Origin: Acidobacteriota bacterium
GTDB lineage: Bacteria > Acidobacteriota > Blastocatellia > RBC074
DNA: 64,000 nt
Direction of reading: 5' to 3'
Assembly (NCBI GenBank): GCA_016710075.1
Contig: JADJLO010000021.1
Span: forward strand, 62,001 to 126,000
The position numbers and the translations under genes are program-made. Shown here piece by piece: positions 1 through 9,193 of the stretch (its first letter is position 1; each line of letters opens with the position of its first letter). A model generated the notes under the pieces. It ran no database searches. It was not told the DNA's origin and was given only the letters and a program-made list of their open reading frames with translations.

Positions 1-51
1 GATGCGGCGCTGCTGACTCGCGACAATCTGATCGACCTTTTGAGTCTGTGA
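1..51 (+). CDS. C-terminal end of an unidentified protein (cut by window edge)
   Basis: An open frame from base 1 encodes 16 residues ending in LLSL and stops with TGA at 49-51. It ends 11 bases before the convergent stop of the next gene. Too little is present to identify a family; it could also be a chance open frame. Confidence 0.4.
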   Translation, partial: DAALLTRDNLIDLLSL

Positions 52-62
52 CGGGCAATGGT

Positions 63-1850
63 TTACTTTCGTATTATTTCCAATCCGATTTCTTTGAGAT
101 AGGCGGGGATTTTCTGTATGGCATTGCGATCGTTCTTTTTCACATCATCGGGCAGTTGATCCCATTCGACAAGGTATGGAGTGATCCTGTTGCTGTCGTC
201 TCTATCGCCCGGCCTCCAACCGCTTAGCAAGCGGTCCGCCACCCATCTGTTGTGTTCCATCTGCGCCAGCAGTTCGTCTTCTTCATCGGTGAAATAGAAA
301 TCGCCCGATGAAGACTGGTCTGCGGGACGAGTAAGGCACCGGACGGCTCTGAGTTTGACGCTTATGTGGTCCGCCTGCTGGCGGTTCGACTCCCTGATCT
401 CTTCAGGCAATTCATTCCAATCCACAAGATTGGGTTTTTCTTTCGGGGTGAAACCTCTGGCTGTCTGGTCGGCAACGTATTCCTCATGTACCTGTTTGGC
501 GAGCTTGTCCAGGGTTTCATTCAGGATTATTTCGCGTCTGCAGGCCGAGTTAATGACGGGGAATTGTCTGATCCTGTCCAGATCGGGTGTGAGGGGTTTG
601 ATTTCATCGAGCAGGGTGCTGATGCCGATATTCTGCGCCATTCTGACGATTACCTGAACATTCCATTTTTTGACATCCGGCAGGATGGTCAGTGCGCAGG
701 AGAGTCCTTCGGCGTCATCATCGAGGCAGATATAAATTTTGTTCAATGGATGATCGGATTCGATCGACTTGAGCAATTCATCGTCGAATATTTTATCTCT
801 TTCGACATCCTTCTGAATGAATCTCAGGTCGCAAATCTGAGGCAGTGCCGGGAATCGCAGGGCTATTTCAGACGACCGGATATCGGCCTCACGGTCGATG
901 ATGGTGATCCTCAATTTTCTGCCGCCGGCATAATGGCCAATCCTTGCAGCCTGCAGCAGGACGCTGCCGCCTAGCTGTCCAAGGCCGATGATGAGGATAT
1001 GAATCTGGCTGCCGGCATTGACATCAACTTCGGGCGGAAATTTGTCAAGAATCTCGCGGGCGCAGTTTTCAAAGGTGTTGAAGAACCTGAGTCTGAAATT
1101 ATGATCTTTATGCTCGAATGTTTGACCGCGGCCGAATAGTCTCCTCAGTTTTTCATCGACAATGTGGACATAACAATCGAGCTGCTCGTCCGGCGATCCA
1201 TTGAGCTGAGAATTCCCGGCTTTCCATCGTTCTCTCATCAGATTATGCGCCTGGCCCGAGATTTCAGAATTGATTCCGTCATCTCCACAAATAGCAATGA
1301 TGCATCTGGCATAGGCTGCGCGAGCCATTTTGAGCATCGCCGGATCGGTGGCGTTGCCGGTCAGGACGATCGCCCCAAGATCACGGCATGTATTAATGAC
1401 TTCATTCGATTCGTTGAGTTCAATGACGACGACACGGTCGCCGTTGTCGATGAAGTCTTTAACCAGTTGAAACCCCTGCCGGCCAAGCCCGCAAATGACC
1501 ACATGCTTTTTGAGCCGGCCGAGTCTGACCAACAATAGTTGATCCTGAAAAAGAGAGGCGACAGTGATGATCGTCGTATAGATCGCCACGCCCGGCGCCA
1601 AAAACATGGCAAGCTGATACTGCCAGGCGATCGGAGGTTCCGATGCGAGATTCTCTTCAAGAACGAACAATTGAAGGGCTCTGTAGAACGGCTCAAAAAC
1701 CGAATGATGATGCTGGATTGCATGTAATTGTCTGAATGATCCCCAGACCCCGAGTGCATAGGCCGTGAGCCATAACAATCCAATGATCAACCATCGATGT
1801 CTTCTCAGCAGGGCTGACATGTTTATTGCGAATTTGGATCTGGTCTTCAT
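63..1850 (-). CDS. Membrane-anchored TrkA-N (double Rossmann) protein with C-terminal RyR domains
   Basis: About 595 residues. Two hydrophobic segments lie in the first 100 residues. A first NAD-binding TrkA-N fold starts near residue 115 (GLGRQG) and a second near residue 283 (GLGQLGG). The C-terminus carries two RyR-type repeats, near residues 447-500 (DWNELPEEIRESNRQQAD) and 530-595 (EHNRWVADRLLSGW, then EWDQLPDD). TrkA-N domains gate ion transport in response to nucleotides; RyR domains are known from ryanodine receptors and occur in some bacterial proteins. I infer a nucleotide-responsive membrane sensor or channel-associated protein, probably facing the cytoplasm. Start chosen at 1850 because AAGGAG lies about 9 bases upstream; a longer frame to 1934 lacks such support. 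No pore helix signature was recognised, so channel function is unproven. Confidence 0.85.
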   Translation of the reverse strand: MKTRSKFAINMSALLRRHRWLIIGLLWLTAYALGVWGSFRQLHAIQHHHSVFEPFYRALQLFVLEENLASEPPIAWQYQLAMFLAPGVAIYTTIITVASLFQDQLLLVRLGRLKKHVVICGLGRQGFQLVKDFIDNGDRVVVIELNESNEVINTCRDLGAIVLTGNATDPAMLKMARAAYARCIIAICGDDGINSEISGQAHNLMRERWKAGNSQLNGSPDEQLDCYVHIVDEKLRRLFGRGQTFEHKDHNFRLRFFNTFENCAREILDKFPPEVDVNAGSQIHILIIGLGQLGGSVLLQAARIGHYAGGRKLRITIIDREADIRSSEIALRFPALPQICDLRFIQKDVERDKIFDDELLKSIESDHPLNKIYICLDDDAEGLSCALTILPDVKKWNVQVIVRMAQNIGISTLLDEIKPLTPDLDRIRQFPVINSACRREIILNETLDKLAKQVHEEYVADQTARGFTPKEKPNLVDWNELPEEIRESNRQQADHISVKLRAVRCLTRPADQSSSGDFYFTDEEDELLAQMEHNRWVADRLLSGWRPGDRDDSNRITPYLVEWDQLPDDVKKNDRNAIQKIPAYLKEIGLEIIRK

Positions 1851-2003
1851 CTGATACAGCTCCTTACGGCGCACAAGAGAGACAATGACCGGAGCATTAA
1901 ACATCAGGCTCACGCAGAAGCGGGCGAGAAGCAATTGATAACATTCAAGTTTTATTTGTACAATCGCCGGCGGACTTATTTCATTTCAATTTCCGGAATT
2001 CTT

Positions 2004-2834
2004 ATGTCAAACACCATCGTAGAGAATCTGCCGCCGTATGAGCTGAAGGCCCACAATTACGGTGAGGATCACGAGAACAAAATTCACAGCGACGAGGGAG
2101 CGGCGAAATACGGTTTTGCCGGGGCGCTGGTTCCCGGCGTGGCGGTCTATGCATACCTGGCGCGACCGGTTCTGGACGCTTTCGGGAAAGCCTGGCTCGA
2201 AGGCGGTTTGATGAAAGCGAGGTTTATCAGCCCGGTCTATGACGGCGATCAGGTTACGGCGAGCGGCGTGATCACGAGTCTCGATCCGCTCACAGCCTCA
2301 CTTGAGTTGCGAAATGCCGAAAATGTTCTGTGTGCGGTTGGAGAATCCTCCATGCCGCAGACTCAACCGGGTATTTCCATTTCCGATTATCCGCACGCGG
2401 CTTTGCCGGAGCCGGATCGAAGGCGGCGGGCGACGATATCAAGTTTCAAGACAGGAGATGTACTCGGCTCGCTCGATTTCAGGCTGGATTTCAAAGAAGA
2501 AATGACGGCTTTCCTCGATGACATGGTCGAGACTGCCGGGATCTATCGCAGCGGGGAAGTCGCCTGTCATCCGGCATTCATCGTAGCCAGATCCAATGAA
2601 ATTTTAATGAGTAATGTCGCTCTGGGGCCATGGATACACACGTCGAGTGAAGTAAGCCATCACGCCATAGCTGCGGATGGTGAATCATTGTGTCTGCGCG
2701 GCCGCGTAGCCGAGCTATATGAAAAGCGCGGGAATGAGTATGTCGTACTCGACCTGGCTCTGTTCGGTGAAAAAGATCGCCCGATTGCGCGGATAAAACA
2801 TTCCGCCATCATTCGATTGATGGAAAACGGATAA
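2004..2834 (+). CDS. MaoC-like hotdog-fold dehydratase/thioester-binding protein
   Basis: 276 residues. The N-terminal half has the MaoC pattern, with YGFAGALVPGVAVYAYL followed by FISPVYDGDQVTASG. This resembles the hotdog fold that binds acyl-CoA or acyl-ACP in hydratases and thioesterases. The second half is less distinctive and may be a second, diverged hotdog unit. I chose the ATG at 2004 because the preceding 23 in-frame residues are basic and unlike the family. Divergent from the TrkA-N/RyR gene, with about 150 bases between start codons. The substrate cannot be told from the sequence. Confidence 0.75.
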   Translation: MSNTIVENLPPYELKAHNYGEDHENKIHSDEGAAKYGFAGALVPGVAVYAYLARPVLDAFGKAWLEGGLMKARFISPVYDGDQVTASGVITSLDPLTASLELRNAENVLCAVGESSMPQTQPGISISDYPHAALPEPDRRRRATISSFKTGDVLGSLDFRLDFKEEMTAFLDDMVETAGIYRSGEVACHPAFIVARSNEILMSNVALGPWIHTSSEVSHHAIAADGESLCLRGRVAELYEKRGNEYVVLDLALFGEKDRPIARIKHSAIIRLMENG

Positions 2835-2851
2835 AACCACACTGCAAATTC

Positions 2852-2880
2852 TTTCGTTTATTCGGTCTGTTTCGTAATCT
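2852..2880. repeat. Solitary arm of the 9-bp-unit intergenic repeat
   Basis: Consecutive 9-mers of the form TTTCGTnnn lie between the MaoC stop and the helicase start and end in TTTCGTAATCT, as in the right arms of the paired elements near 13.3 and 20.6 kb. No matching left arm is seen here. Confidence 0.7.
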
Positions 2881-2888
2881 ATTCCCAC

Positions 2889-4945
2889 ATGCGGAAATAC
2901 ATAATCAAATCGGATACGCCGCGGGCCTCGATCATCAACTATCGTGAGGTATTGAACGACGAGCAGCGGGCGGTGGTCATGGCCGGCGGAGGGCCCTTGC
3001 TGGTGATAGCGGGCGCGGGGTCGGGGAAGACCCGAACCGTGACGTATCGTGTTGCCAGGCTGATTGAGCTGGGCATCTCGCCATCGCGCATCCTGCTGGT
3101 GACATTTACCAATCGGGCGGCACGCGAGATGCTCGGCCGCGTCGAATCGCTTGTCAAGACCGACATCCGCCGCGTCTGGGGAGGCACCTTCCATTCGATT
3201 GCCAACAGGATGCTGCGACGGCACGCCTCGAGCCTGGGCTATGAAAGCAATTTCACGATCCTCGATTCCGAAGATTCAAAAGACCTGATCGATTCGTGCA
3301 TCGAGGAGGCAGCGATAGACACCCGCGCACGACGGTTTCCGAAAGGCGAAGTCCTGCGCGAGATGTTCAGTTATGCGACCAACACAGACACTCCGCTCGA
3401 GCAGATCATCACGGGCAAGCATCCCCATTTCGAGCCGCTCACCGCTCAGATCCGGCGCGTCGACCAGCTCTATCAGTCGCGGAAACTCGAGCGGAACTCG
3501 ATGGATTATGACGATCTGCTGATCAACTGGAAGAGATTGATGCAGGAAAAGCCGGATGTCGCGGCAATCTATCAGGATCAATTCCAGCATGTTCTCGTAG
3601 ACGAATATCAGGACACGAATACCCTGCAGGCGGACATTGTCGATCTGGTCGCTGCAAAACATCGAAACCTGATGGTTGTCGGCGACGATGCGCAGAGCAT
3701 CTTCGGCTGGCGCGGCGCAAACTTCGCGAACATCTTTCAATTCAAGGACAGATATCCGGATGCTCCAGCTTTACAGGCTCGAAACCAACTATCGATCATC
3801 GCCTGAAATTCTGATGCTGGCCAACGCCTCGATATCACACAACACCAGACAGTTTCAGAAGAACCTTCAGGCGGTGCGGCCATCTCACAACTTCCCGCCG
3901 GCGCTGATTCCCGCGCGCGATTCCGAGCAGCAGGCTTCATTTGTCGCCGCGCGAGTGCTCGAACTTCGTGACGAAGGCGTCCCCTTGAGCGAGATGGCCG
4001 TACTCTATCGCTCTCATTTCCACGCGATGGAGTTGCAACTGGAACTGACGCGGCGCGGCATTCCCTATGAAGTCCGTTCAGGCGTCAGGTTCTTCGAGCA
4101 AGCTCACATCAAGGACGTCTCGTCGTACCTTCGACTGATTGTCAATCCGCGCGACGAGATCGCCTGGAAGCGCGTTCTCAAGCTGATTCCCAAAGTGGGC
4201 AACGCGACGGCGGCGAAAGTCTGGGAGCGCCTGGCCTGTTCAGATGAGCCACTGGCGCTGGTCAAATCCGAAGATCTGGCGAAATCCCTGCCGAAGGGCG
4301 CCGCCGCAGGCTGGAGCGAATTCGCGGATTTGATCGGCCGCATGACCGCCCCCGAAAATGTCAATTCACCGTCGAGGCAGATCGAAATGATACTGGAGCG
4401 GGGTTACAACGAATACCTTCAGGCCAATTACGAAAACGCGGAAACACGCGAAGAGGATCTGCGCCAGCTTGCCAACTTCGCATCCCGGTTCGAAACCACT
4501 GAAGGTTTTCTGAGTGAGCTCGCGCTGATCAACACCGAGAGGTTTTCCGCCCCCGGCGGAACAGTCGCTGAAGATGTCATGATGGGAGGAGACGAGGACG
4601 AGAAACTGACCCTCTCTTCGGTTCATCAGGCCAAGGGGCTGGAATGGCGTGTAGTTTTATGATCTGGATTTCAGATGGAAGATTTCCGTCCGCCAGGAGC
4701 CTGCGTGACGCTGAGGGCGAGGAAGAGGAACGACGACTCTTTTATGTCTCGATCACTCGCGCCAAAGATGAACTCTATGTCTGCTATCCGCTGATCGAAA
4801 CCGATCGCTCGCACCAGACCGTGCTTCAGCGTCCTTCAAGGTTCGTCATGGAAGTCCCGGGAGTCTTCTCGAAATCTGGAGCGTCGATGAAGAGACTCCC
4901 TCCCTCGATGCTCCGGAACTCGATCAACCGAAATTACTGAACTGA
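2889..4945 (+). CDS. UvrD/PcrA-family superfamily 1 DNA helicase, three frameshifts
   Basis: ATP-dependent 3'-5' DNA helicase of repair and replication. Visible motifs in order: LNDEQRAVV, Walker A GAGSGKTRT, TFTNRAAREM, Walker B DEYQDTN, GDDAQSIFGWRGA, LETNYRS, VHQAKGLEW and FYVSITRAKDELY. The reading frame must be joined across three breaks: near 3762 (one base too many), near 4656 (one T missing from a TTTT run) and near 4858 (one base missing). After the third shift the frame continues with LLEIWSVDEETPSLDAPEL and stops at 4943-4945. With the breaks repaired the protein is about 685 residues, normal for this family. All motifs are intact, so sequencing or assembly error is likelier than decay; a true pseudogene is not excluded. 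Confidence 0.85.
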
Positions 4946-4995
4946 AAGATCTTGAACCAGGCGAAAATACTAATTTTATTAAGAGGCTTGATAAT

Positions 4996-5451
4996 ATGAG
5001 TGATTTAACAGTCAAAGTCAGTTGGAATGGCGATTTGAAATTCACCGGCCTGAACTCGGCCGGCCACGAGACGGTCCTTGACGGCAACAAACAGGCCGGC
5101 GCCAGCCCCGTTGAGATTCTGCTTGAAGCCGTCGGCGCTTGCTCGGCGGTCGATATTGTCACCATCCTCGAAAAGCAGAGGACTCCGCTCGAAAAGCTTG
5201 AAATATCTGTCGGCGGCGACCGGCATAATCCGGAGCCTCGCTACTTCACCGATATCGAGATGAACTTCGATGTCTGGGGAGAAGGACTCAAACCGGAAAA
5301 GGTGGCCAAAGCGATCGATCTCTCAATAGTCAAATACTGCAGCGTCTATCAGTCGCTGCGTAAAGATATTAAATTCAAGACCGGTTTTCGCATCCATGCT
5401 CCCGGCGCTGAGCCTTCCGGCGATTATCAGATTGTGGAATTGAGCGCTTAA
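4996..5451 (+). CDS. OsmC/Ohr family peroxide-resistance protein
   Basis: 151 residues, the usual size. Members reduce organic hydroperoxides using two cysteines; both are visible, in GACSAVDIVTIL and in KYCSVYQSL. SPVEILLEAVGAC is a typical family signature. ATG at 4996 follows AAGAGG about 10 bases upstream. Cytosolic. It starts 50 bases after the helicase and is followed by a long inverted repeat that probably ends the transcript. Whether it is an OsmC or a YhfA-like subtype was not resolved. Confidence 0.85.
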   Translation: MSDLTVKVSWNGDLKFTGLNSAGHETVLDGNKQAGASPVEILLEAVGACSAVDIVTILEKQRTPLEKLEISVGGDRHNPEPRYFTDIEMNFDVWGEGLKPEKVAKAIDLSIVKYCSVYQSLRKDIKFKTGFRIHAPGAEPSGDYQIVELSA

Positions 5452-5604
5452 AGAAGAGAGTACGAAACAGACGAAATAAACGAAACAGACGAAAAAATTC
5501 CAGACGTTGGTCGGGCGAAAATACCCCGATAAACATAAAACCAGTGCTTATTGCTGAATTAATCCCTTTGAATTTTTTCGTCTGTTTCGTACTCTCTCTT
5601 CTTT
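5451..5604. repeat. Two-armed 9-bp-unit hairpin element
   Basis: Left arm 5451-5500 begins AAGAAGAGAG and then holds four 9-mers of the form ACGAAAnnn. The right arm 5571-5604 is its reverse complement but has two 9-mers fewer and an extra AG. The arms are separated by about 70 bases. The element fills the whole space between two convergent genes, osmC and dtd, and could act as a bidirectional terminator. Confidence 0.85.
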
Positions 5605-5605
5605 C

Positions 5606-6065
5606 TTATTTTGTAGTCTTAAAATCCTCGGTATCGAGCCAGATGGTGACCGGGCCGGTGTTATGAATTTCGACCAGCATATCGGCCTGGAACTCGCCGG
5701 TTTCAACCTTGAAGCCCATCTTTCTGAGAGTGTCGACGAACTGTTCGTATAGAGGGATTGCGATTTCCGGGTCTTGCGGCATCGGTGAATCCGGGTCTGC
5801 GTCCTCTTCGAGAATCTGCATAGAGTGTGAACTGCGAGATGACAAGCATCTCGGCACCGACATCGAGGGCTGAGAGGTTGAATTTACCTTCCGGATCGGA
5901 AAATATCCGCAGGTTGGCGGCTTTATTAGCCAGCAGATCGACATCTTCTACCGTATCGCCGGCCCCGACTCCAAGCAGAATGACATAGCCATAGCCTGTC
6001 CGGCCAATGACGTTGCCATCAACACTGACTGAGCCCTTCGTTACACGCTGCAAAACCGCCCGCAA
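5606..6065 (-). CDS. dtd: D-aminoacyl-tRNA deacylase, one frameshift
   Basis: Hydrolyses D-amino acids from mischarged tRNA in the cytosol. MRAVLQRVTKGSVSVDG at the N-terminus, the catalytic-loop motif SQFTLYAD and the GRRPGFTDAARP segment are typical. The C-terminus (PLYEQFVDTLRKMGFKV, then MLVEIHNTGPVTIWLD) is in another frame. Removing one G near 5785 gives a normal protein of about 152 residues. Start is TTG at 6065 with AGGAG about 8 bases upstream. The residual error is probably in the sequence, because everything else matches the family. Confidence 0.88.
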
Positions 6066-6109
6066 TTTTCATCTCCTGATTCTATTATTGAAATCAGCCC
6101 CATCAAACT

Positions 6110-6148
6110 TTCGTTTGATTTCGTCTATTTGGTCTGTTTCGTAATCTT
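6110..6148. repeat. Solitary 9-bp-unit repeat arm
   Basis: Four 9-mers of TTTCGTnnn type, one altered to TTTGGTCTG, lie between the nurA stop and the dtd start and end in TTTCGTAATCT. No inverted partner is seen nearby. Confidence 0.65.
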
Positions 6149-6163
6149 TTCTTCTTCTCTTCT

Positions 6164-7369
6164 TCATCTTCTCCGGGCCTTGCTGGCGGCCTTGCGAGAG
6201 ATGCCGGTATCGATGCCCTGTTCTTCGGCGAAGCGCTGAAAGATGGCGTAGAAGGCCTCGCGGTCAGCGCCGTTGATGACGGCCGCTGCATCGGCAGCCG
6301 AGATGACATAAGGATAGCCGTTGCCGACGATGATCTCGGCGCGGACAGCATCAAGGACCTCATCGAGCAGTCCCTTGTCATAGATCCATTTTGGAATTTC
6401 CAGTCGAGCCGGGGCAGACGAGCCTCCCGCCTTGAGATAGACGAAGCCGATCTCGCGCCTGAACTCATCGAAGTGATCGAGGACTCCCTTTTTCTTGAGG
6501 TCTGCGCTGCCGCGGGCGCAGGTGAACATCGGAGTCCGGGCGCCCCAGGCGAGCAGTGGGCTGATCAACCGAGTGTCGTGCAGCTTTTCGGCATTATCGA
6601 GGTTGAACACATGTGAGAGCATTCTGGTCAGGTCGTGAGCCCGGCTCGAATCGACATAGCCGATGAGTGGAATTCCGGCATCGCGTGAACATCGAAGCAG
6701 TTTGAGCACGGCATCAATATGTCTTTGCTGCAGTTCTTCGCTCAGCCGATCAGCAAAAGAAATCACCAGCGAGCTGTCAAAGAATGCCACCGGAAGCCTC
6801 GATGACGGTGTCAGGCCGGAGGCTGTTTTCTCGATCAGACTACAGAGCCTCGCCGCTTCCATCTCGAACCGTCGCAGATTGACCTTCTGCTCGGAATAGA
6901 TCGTCTCGCCGTCGACCTCCACCAGCAGCTCGTCAGGGTCGAGGATTTCAAAAAGGGTGTCTTTGGTGTACCTGCCGTCCCGCGAGTGATGATTTTCAAA
7001 CCATGCGACCTGCACTGCAGCGACCGGCAGGCTGAAATCCGGATCGTGGCGGATCTGGCTGCCGTCAACTGCTACCGTTGTCCGGTCGAGCAGCACCTCG
7101 CTCGCCCATTCGCGGGCATGCTGGTGATTGGTGAATATATGCGGAAAATCCAGATTCAGATCCGGCGCAAGATCGAATTCAACCGTCGGGACGGCTCCAG
7201 GATTGTCGATGCCATGAAGGCGAGTTTCGAGATCGGCCGCGCTCATCTGCGACAGCTTTTTCAGCGCGCCCCGGTAATCCTTAACCTCCGCACTCAGCGA
7301 TTTGTTGAAATCAACGAACCGCGCCCATTTACCCTGAAGTTGTTCGATGATTTTCTGGCGGACTATCAT
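6164..7369 (-). CDS. nurA: NurA-domain 5'-3' nuclease
   Basis: 401 residues. NurA is a Mn-dependent nuclease that works with the HerA translocase in DNA end resection in archaea and many bacteria. The two acidic blocks of the family are visible: VAVDGSQI with the following HDPD, and FFDSSLVISFADRL; a third conserved stretch is GYVDSSRAHDL. ATG at 7369 has AGAGG about 12 bases upstream. No HerA/FtsK-like ATPase lies in the window, so the partner must be elsewhere or absent. Transcribed toward dtd, separated by a solitary repeat arm. Confidence 0.75.
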   Translation of the reverse strand: MIVRQKIIEQLQGKWARFVDFNKSLSAEVKDYRGALKKLSQMSAADLETRLHGIDNPGAVPTVEFDLAPDLNLDFPHIFTNHQHAREWASEVLLDRTTVAVDGSQIRHDPDFSLPVAAVQVAWFENHHSRDGRYTKDTLFEILDPDELLVEVDGETIYSEQKVNLRRFEMEAARLCSLIEKTASGLTPSSRLPVAFFDSSLVISFADRLSEELQQRHIDAVLKLLRCSRDAGIPLIGYVDSSRAHDLTRMLSHVFNLDNAEKLHDTRLISPLLAWGARTPMFTCARGSADLKKKGVLDHFDEFRREIGFVYLKAGGSSAPARLEIPKWIYDKGLLDEVLDAVRAEIIVGNGYPYVISAADAAAVINGADREAFYAIFQRFAEEQGIDTGISRKAASKARRR

Positions 7370-7404
7370 ATTGTTGAAATCCTCTTTTTGCGCAACGGTC
7401 GTGG

Positions 7405-7453
7405 GAGTTTAAGGTTATTTGTTCAAACTTTAAACCCTTAAACTTTAAACTTT
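7405..7453. repeat. 7-bp-unit (AGTTTAA) repeat
   Basis: Near-continuous copies of AGTTTAA or its complement lie between nurA and the STAS gene: GGGAGTTTAAGG on the left and a TTAAACTTTAAACTTT stretch on the right. The two parts are in inverted orientation but here almost touch, so this looks like a collapsed form of the elements at 30.0 and 32.8 kb. Confidence 0.65.
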
Positions 7454-7560
7454 CCGTATTGCCTGCCCCCACTTGCCATGATAACGAGCCTGTGTTAGTT
7501 TTCAGATGCTTTTCTACACCATTTTTACAACAACATTTTCAAGTTCCTGGAGGCCCGGTT

Positions 7561-7896
7561 ATGACCATTACAGAGCGCAAGAGTGGTGACGTTACAGTCC
7601 TCGATGTTGAAGGGAAGATCCTTCTGGGAGAGGGTGACGTTCAACTGAAGCGCAAAATTGACGAATTGATCGAACGCAAGGATATCAAGGTGGTTCTCAA
7701 TCTCGAGAATGTCCCGTACATGGACAGCGGCGGGCTCGGCGAAATCGTCCGCAGCTACACCACCGTCAAGCGCGCCGGCGGCGATCTCAAGCTTCTCCAC
7801 GCCACCAAGCGAATCAGCGATCTGCTGACGATCACCAAACTGATCACCGTATTCGAGATTTTCGAAGACGAAGCATCCGCAGCCGGCAGCTTCTAA
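7561..7896 (+). CDS. STAS-domain anti-sigma factor antagonist (SpoIIAA-like)
   Basis: 111 residues, a single STAS domain. MDSGGLGEIVRSYTTV contains the conserved serine that partner kinases phosphorylate in SpoIIAA/RsbV proteins, so this likely sits in a partner-switching cascade controlling an alternative sigma factor or another output. ATG at 7561 is preceded by GGAGG with 7-8 bases spacing; the longer in-frame extension upstream overlaps repeat sequence and is rejected. No cognate anti-sigma kinase (HATPase RsbW type) is adjacent. A strong hairpin follows the stop. Confidence 0.85.
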   Translation: MTITERKSGDVTVLDVEGKILLGEGDVQLKRKIDELIERKDIKVVLNLENVPYMDSGGLGEIVRSYTTVKRAGGDLKLLHATKRISDLLTITKLITVFEIFEDEASAAGSF

Positions 7897-7915
7897 AAAG
7901 TGATCATTGAGTAGA

Positions 7916-7966
7916 ATAAGGAATCCGGGATGCGGAACATTGATTCCGCATCCCCAATATCCTTAT
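7916..7966. terminator. Bidirectional terminator hairpin
   Basis: GGGATGCGGAA and TTCCGCATCCC form a perfect 11-bp stem around a 6-base loop, extended outward by ATAAGGA/TCCTTAT with an internal mismatch. It lies between two convergent stops (STAS and P1 peptidase). Confidence 0.7.
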
Positions 7967-7973
7967 TTCTAAA

Positions 7974-9152
7974 TCACCTGCCCATTCCGTATTTCTTCAG
8001 TATTTCCACGGTTTTCTCGATTGGAAGTGCTTCTACTTTTTGCCCCCCACGACCAGTGATGGTTTTCGCCCGGAAGAGAGAGTTGTAGATGGCTTCTTCC
8101 GTCGCTTCGACAACAGCCTCAAAAAGGGGCGAAGTCGCTTCGTTTCCCAACACCACAATATTTCTGATATTTTCAGAAGCGCGGACTCTGTTTTGTGTGG
8201 CCGTGCTGAAGGCGATGACGTAGTCGCCGCTGCCGTTTGTTGAGGGGGATCCGGTGCGGGCCAGACCGGCCATGGCGCGGGCGGCAAGACGTTTGAGGTT
8301 CCTCGAATCCAAAGGAGCATCGGTCGCGACGACCATGATGATCGAACCATCGGCTTTATCACTAACCTGATTTTCACGCGGCGGATTGCTGCCGATACGC
8401 CGGCCTTCGAGTTGTTCCTTCAGATAATACTTCCCAAGCTCAATACCGACAGGGGCGCCATTGATGGTTAGCACGCCGCCGAAGTTTGTTTGGACGAGCA
8501 CGCCGACAGTGTAACCTCCAAGGGTTTGAGGAAGGACTCTTGAAGATGTGCCTATTCCGCCTTTGAAACCGAAAGCGACAGTCCCTGTGCCGGCTCCGAT
8601 GGAGCCTTCTTCGACGGCGCCCTCACCGGCAGACCTGAGCGCCGCGAACACCTCCTCTCGACCGACGTGCCGGCCGCGGATGTCATTGAGAAAGCCGTCG
8701 TTGGTCTCCGCCACCAGCGGGTTGATCGATCTCACCTGCTCGTTGCGGGGCAATGCAAGCATCCAGTCGATCAACGCATCGGCAACCTTCGGGACATTTA
8801 ATGTGCCGGTCAGCAGGATCGGAGTCTCCAACTCGCCGAGTTCTTCGACCTGCGTCGATCCCATCAGCTTGCCGAATCCGTTGCCGACAAAAATTGCAGC
8901 CGGGACCTTCTCCTGAAACAGGTTTCCCGGGTGCGGGATGACGGCAGTGACGCCCGTCCGCACGTCATCTCCCCTGATCAGCGTTGAATGGCCCACGCGA
9001 ACACCCGAAACATCCGTGATGGCATTGTTTTTCCCCGGCGGGAGGATGCCGACAACGATTCCCAGATCCCGCGCGCGCGGCCGCGGCTTCTGATCGTTTT
9101 GATAATTGATAAATATGAAAAACAGTAACAGAAATAATGTGATTCTTATCAT
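7974..9152 (-). CDS. P1/DmpA family N-terminal-nucleophile aminopeptidase, exported
   Basis: About 392 residues. The family (peptidase S58, L-aminopeptidase/D-esterase) matures by self-cleavage in front of a nucleophile. NAITDVSGVRVGHSTL at the N-terminus, GTGTVAFGFKGGIGTSSR around the probable cleavage site, and a C-terminal region with ATQNRVRASE match it. The ATG at 9152 begins a hydrophobic signal-peptide-like stretch (MIRITLFLLLFFIF), so it is probably periplasmic. A TTG at 9197 would give a 15-residue longer form. It follows ppc on the same strand with about 40 bases between. Confidence 0.85.
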   Translation of the reverse strand: MIRITLFLLLFFIFINYQNDQKPRPRARDLGIVVGILPPGKNNAITDVSGVRVGHSTLIRGDDVRTGVTAVIPHPGNLFQEKVPAAIFVGNGFGKLMGSTQVEELGELETPILLTGTLNVPKVADALIDWMLALPRNEQVRSINPLVAETNDGFLNDIRGRHVGREEVFAALRSAGEGAVEEGSIGAGTGTVAFGFKGGIGTSSRVLPQTLGGYTVGVLVQTNFGGVLTINGAPVGIELGKYYLKEQLEGRRIGSNPPRENQVSDKADGSIIMVVATDAPLDSRNLKRLAARAMAGLARTGSPSTNGSGDYVIAFSTATQNRVRASENIRNIVVLGNEATSPLFEAVVEATEEAIYNSLFRAKTITGRGGQKVEALPIEKTVEILKKYGMGR

Positions 9153-9193
9153 ATTCTTTGGGTTCCAATGACTCCTGTGAATCCAGCCGATAA

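Noticed and set aside
366..974. Plus-strand open frame opposite the TrkA-N/RyR gene
   Set aside because: Antisense shadow with no domain signals.
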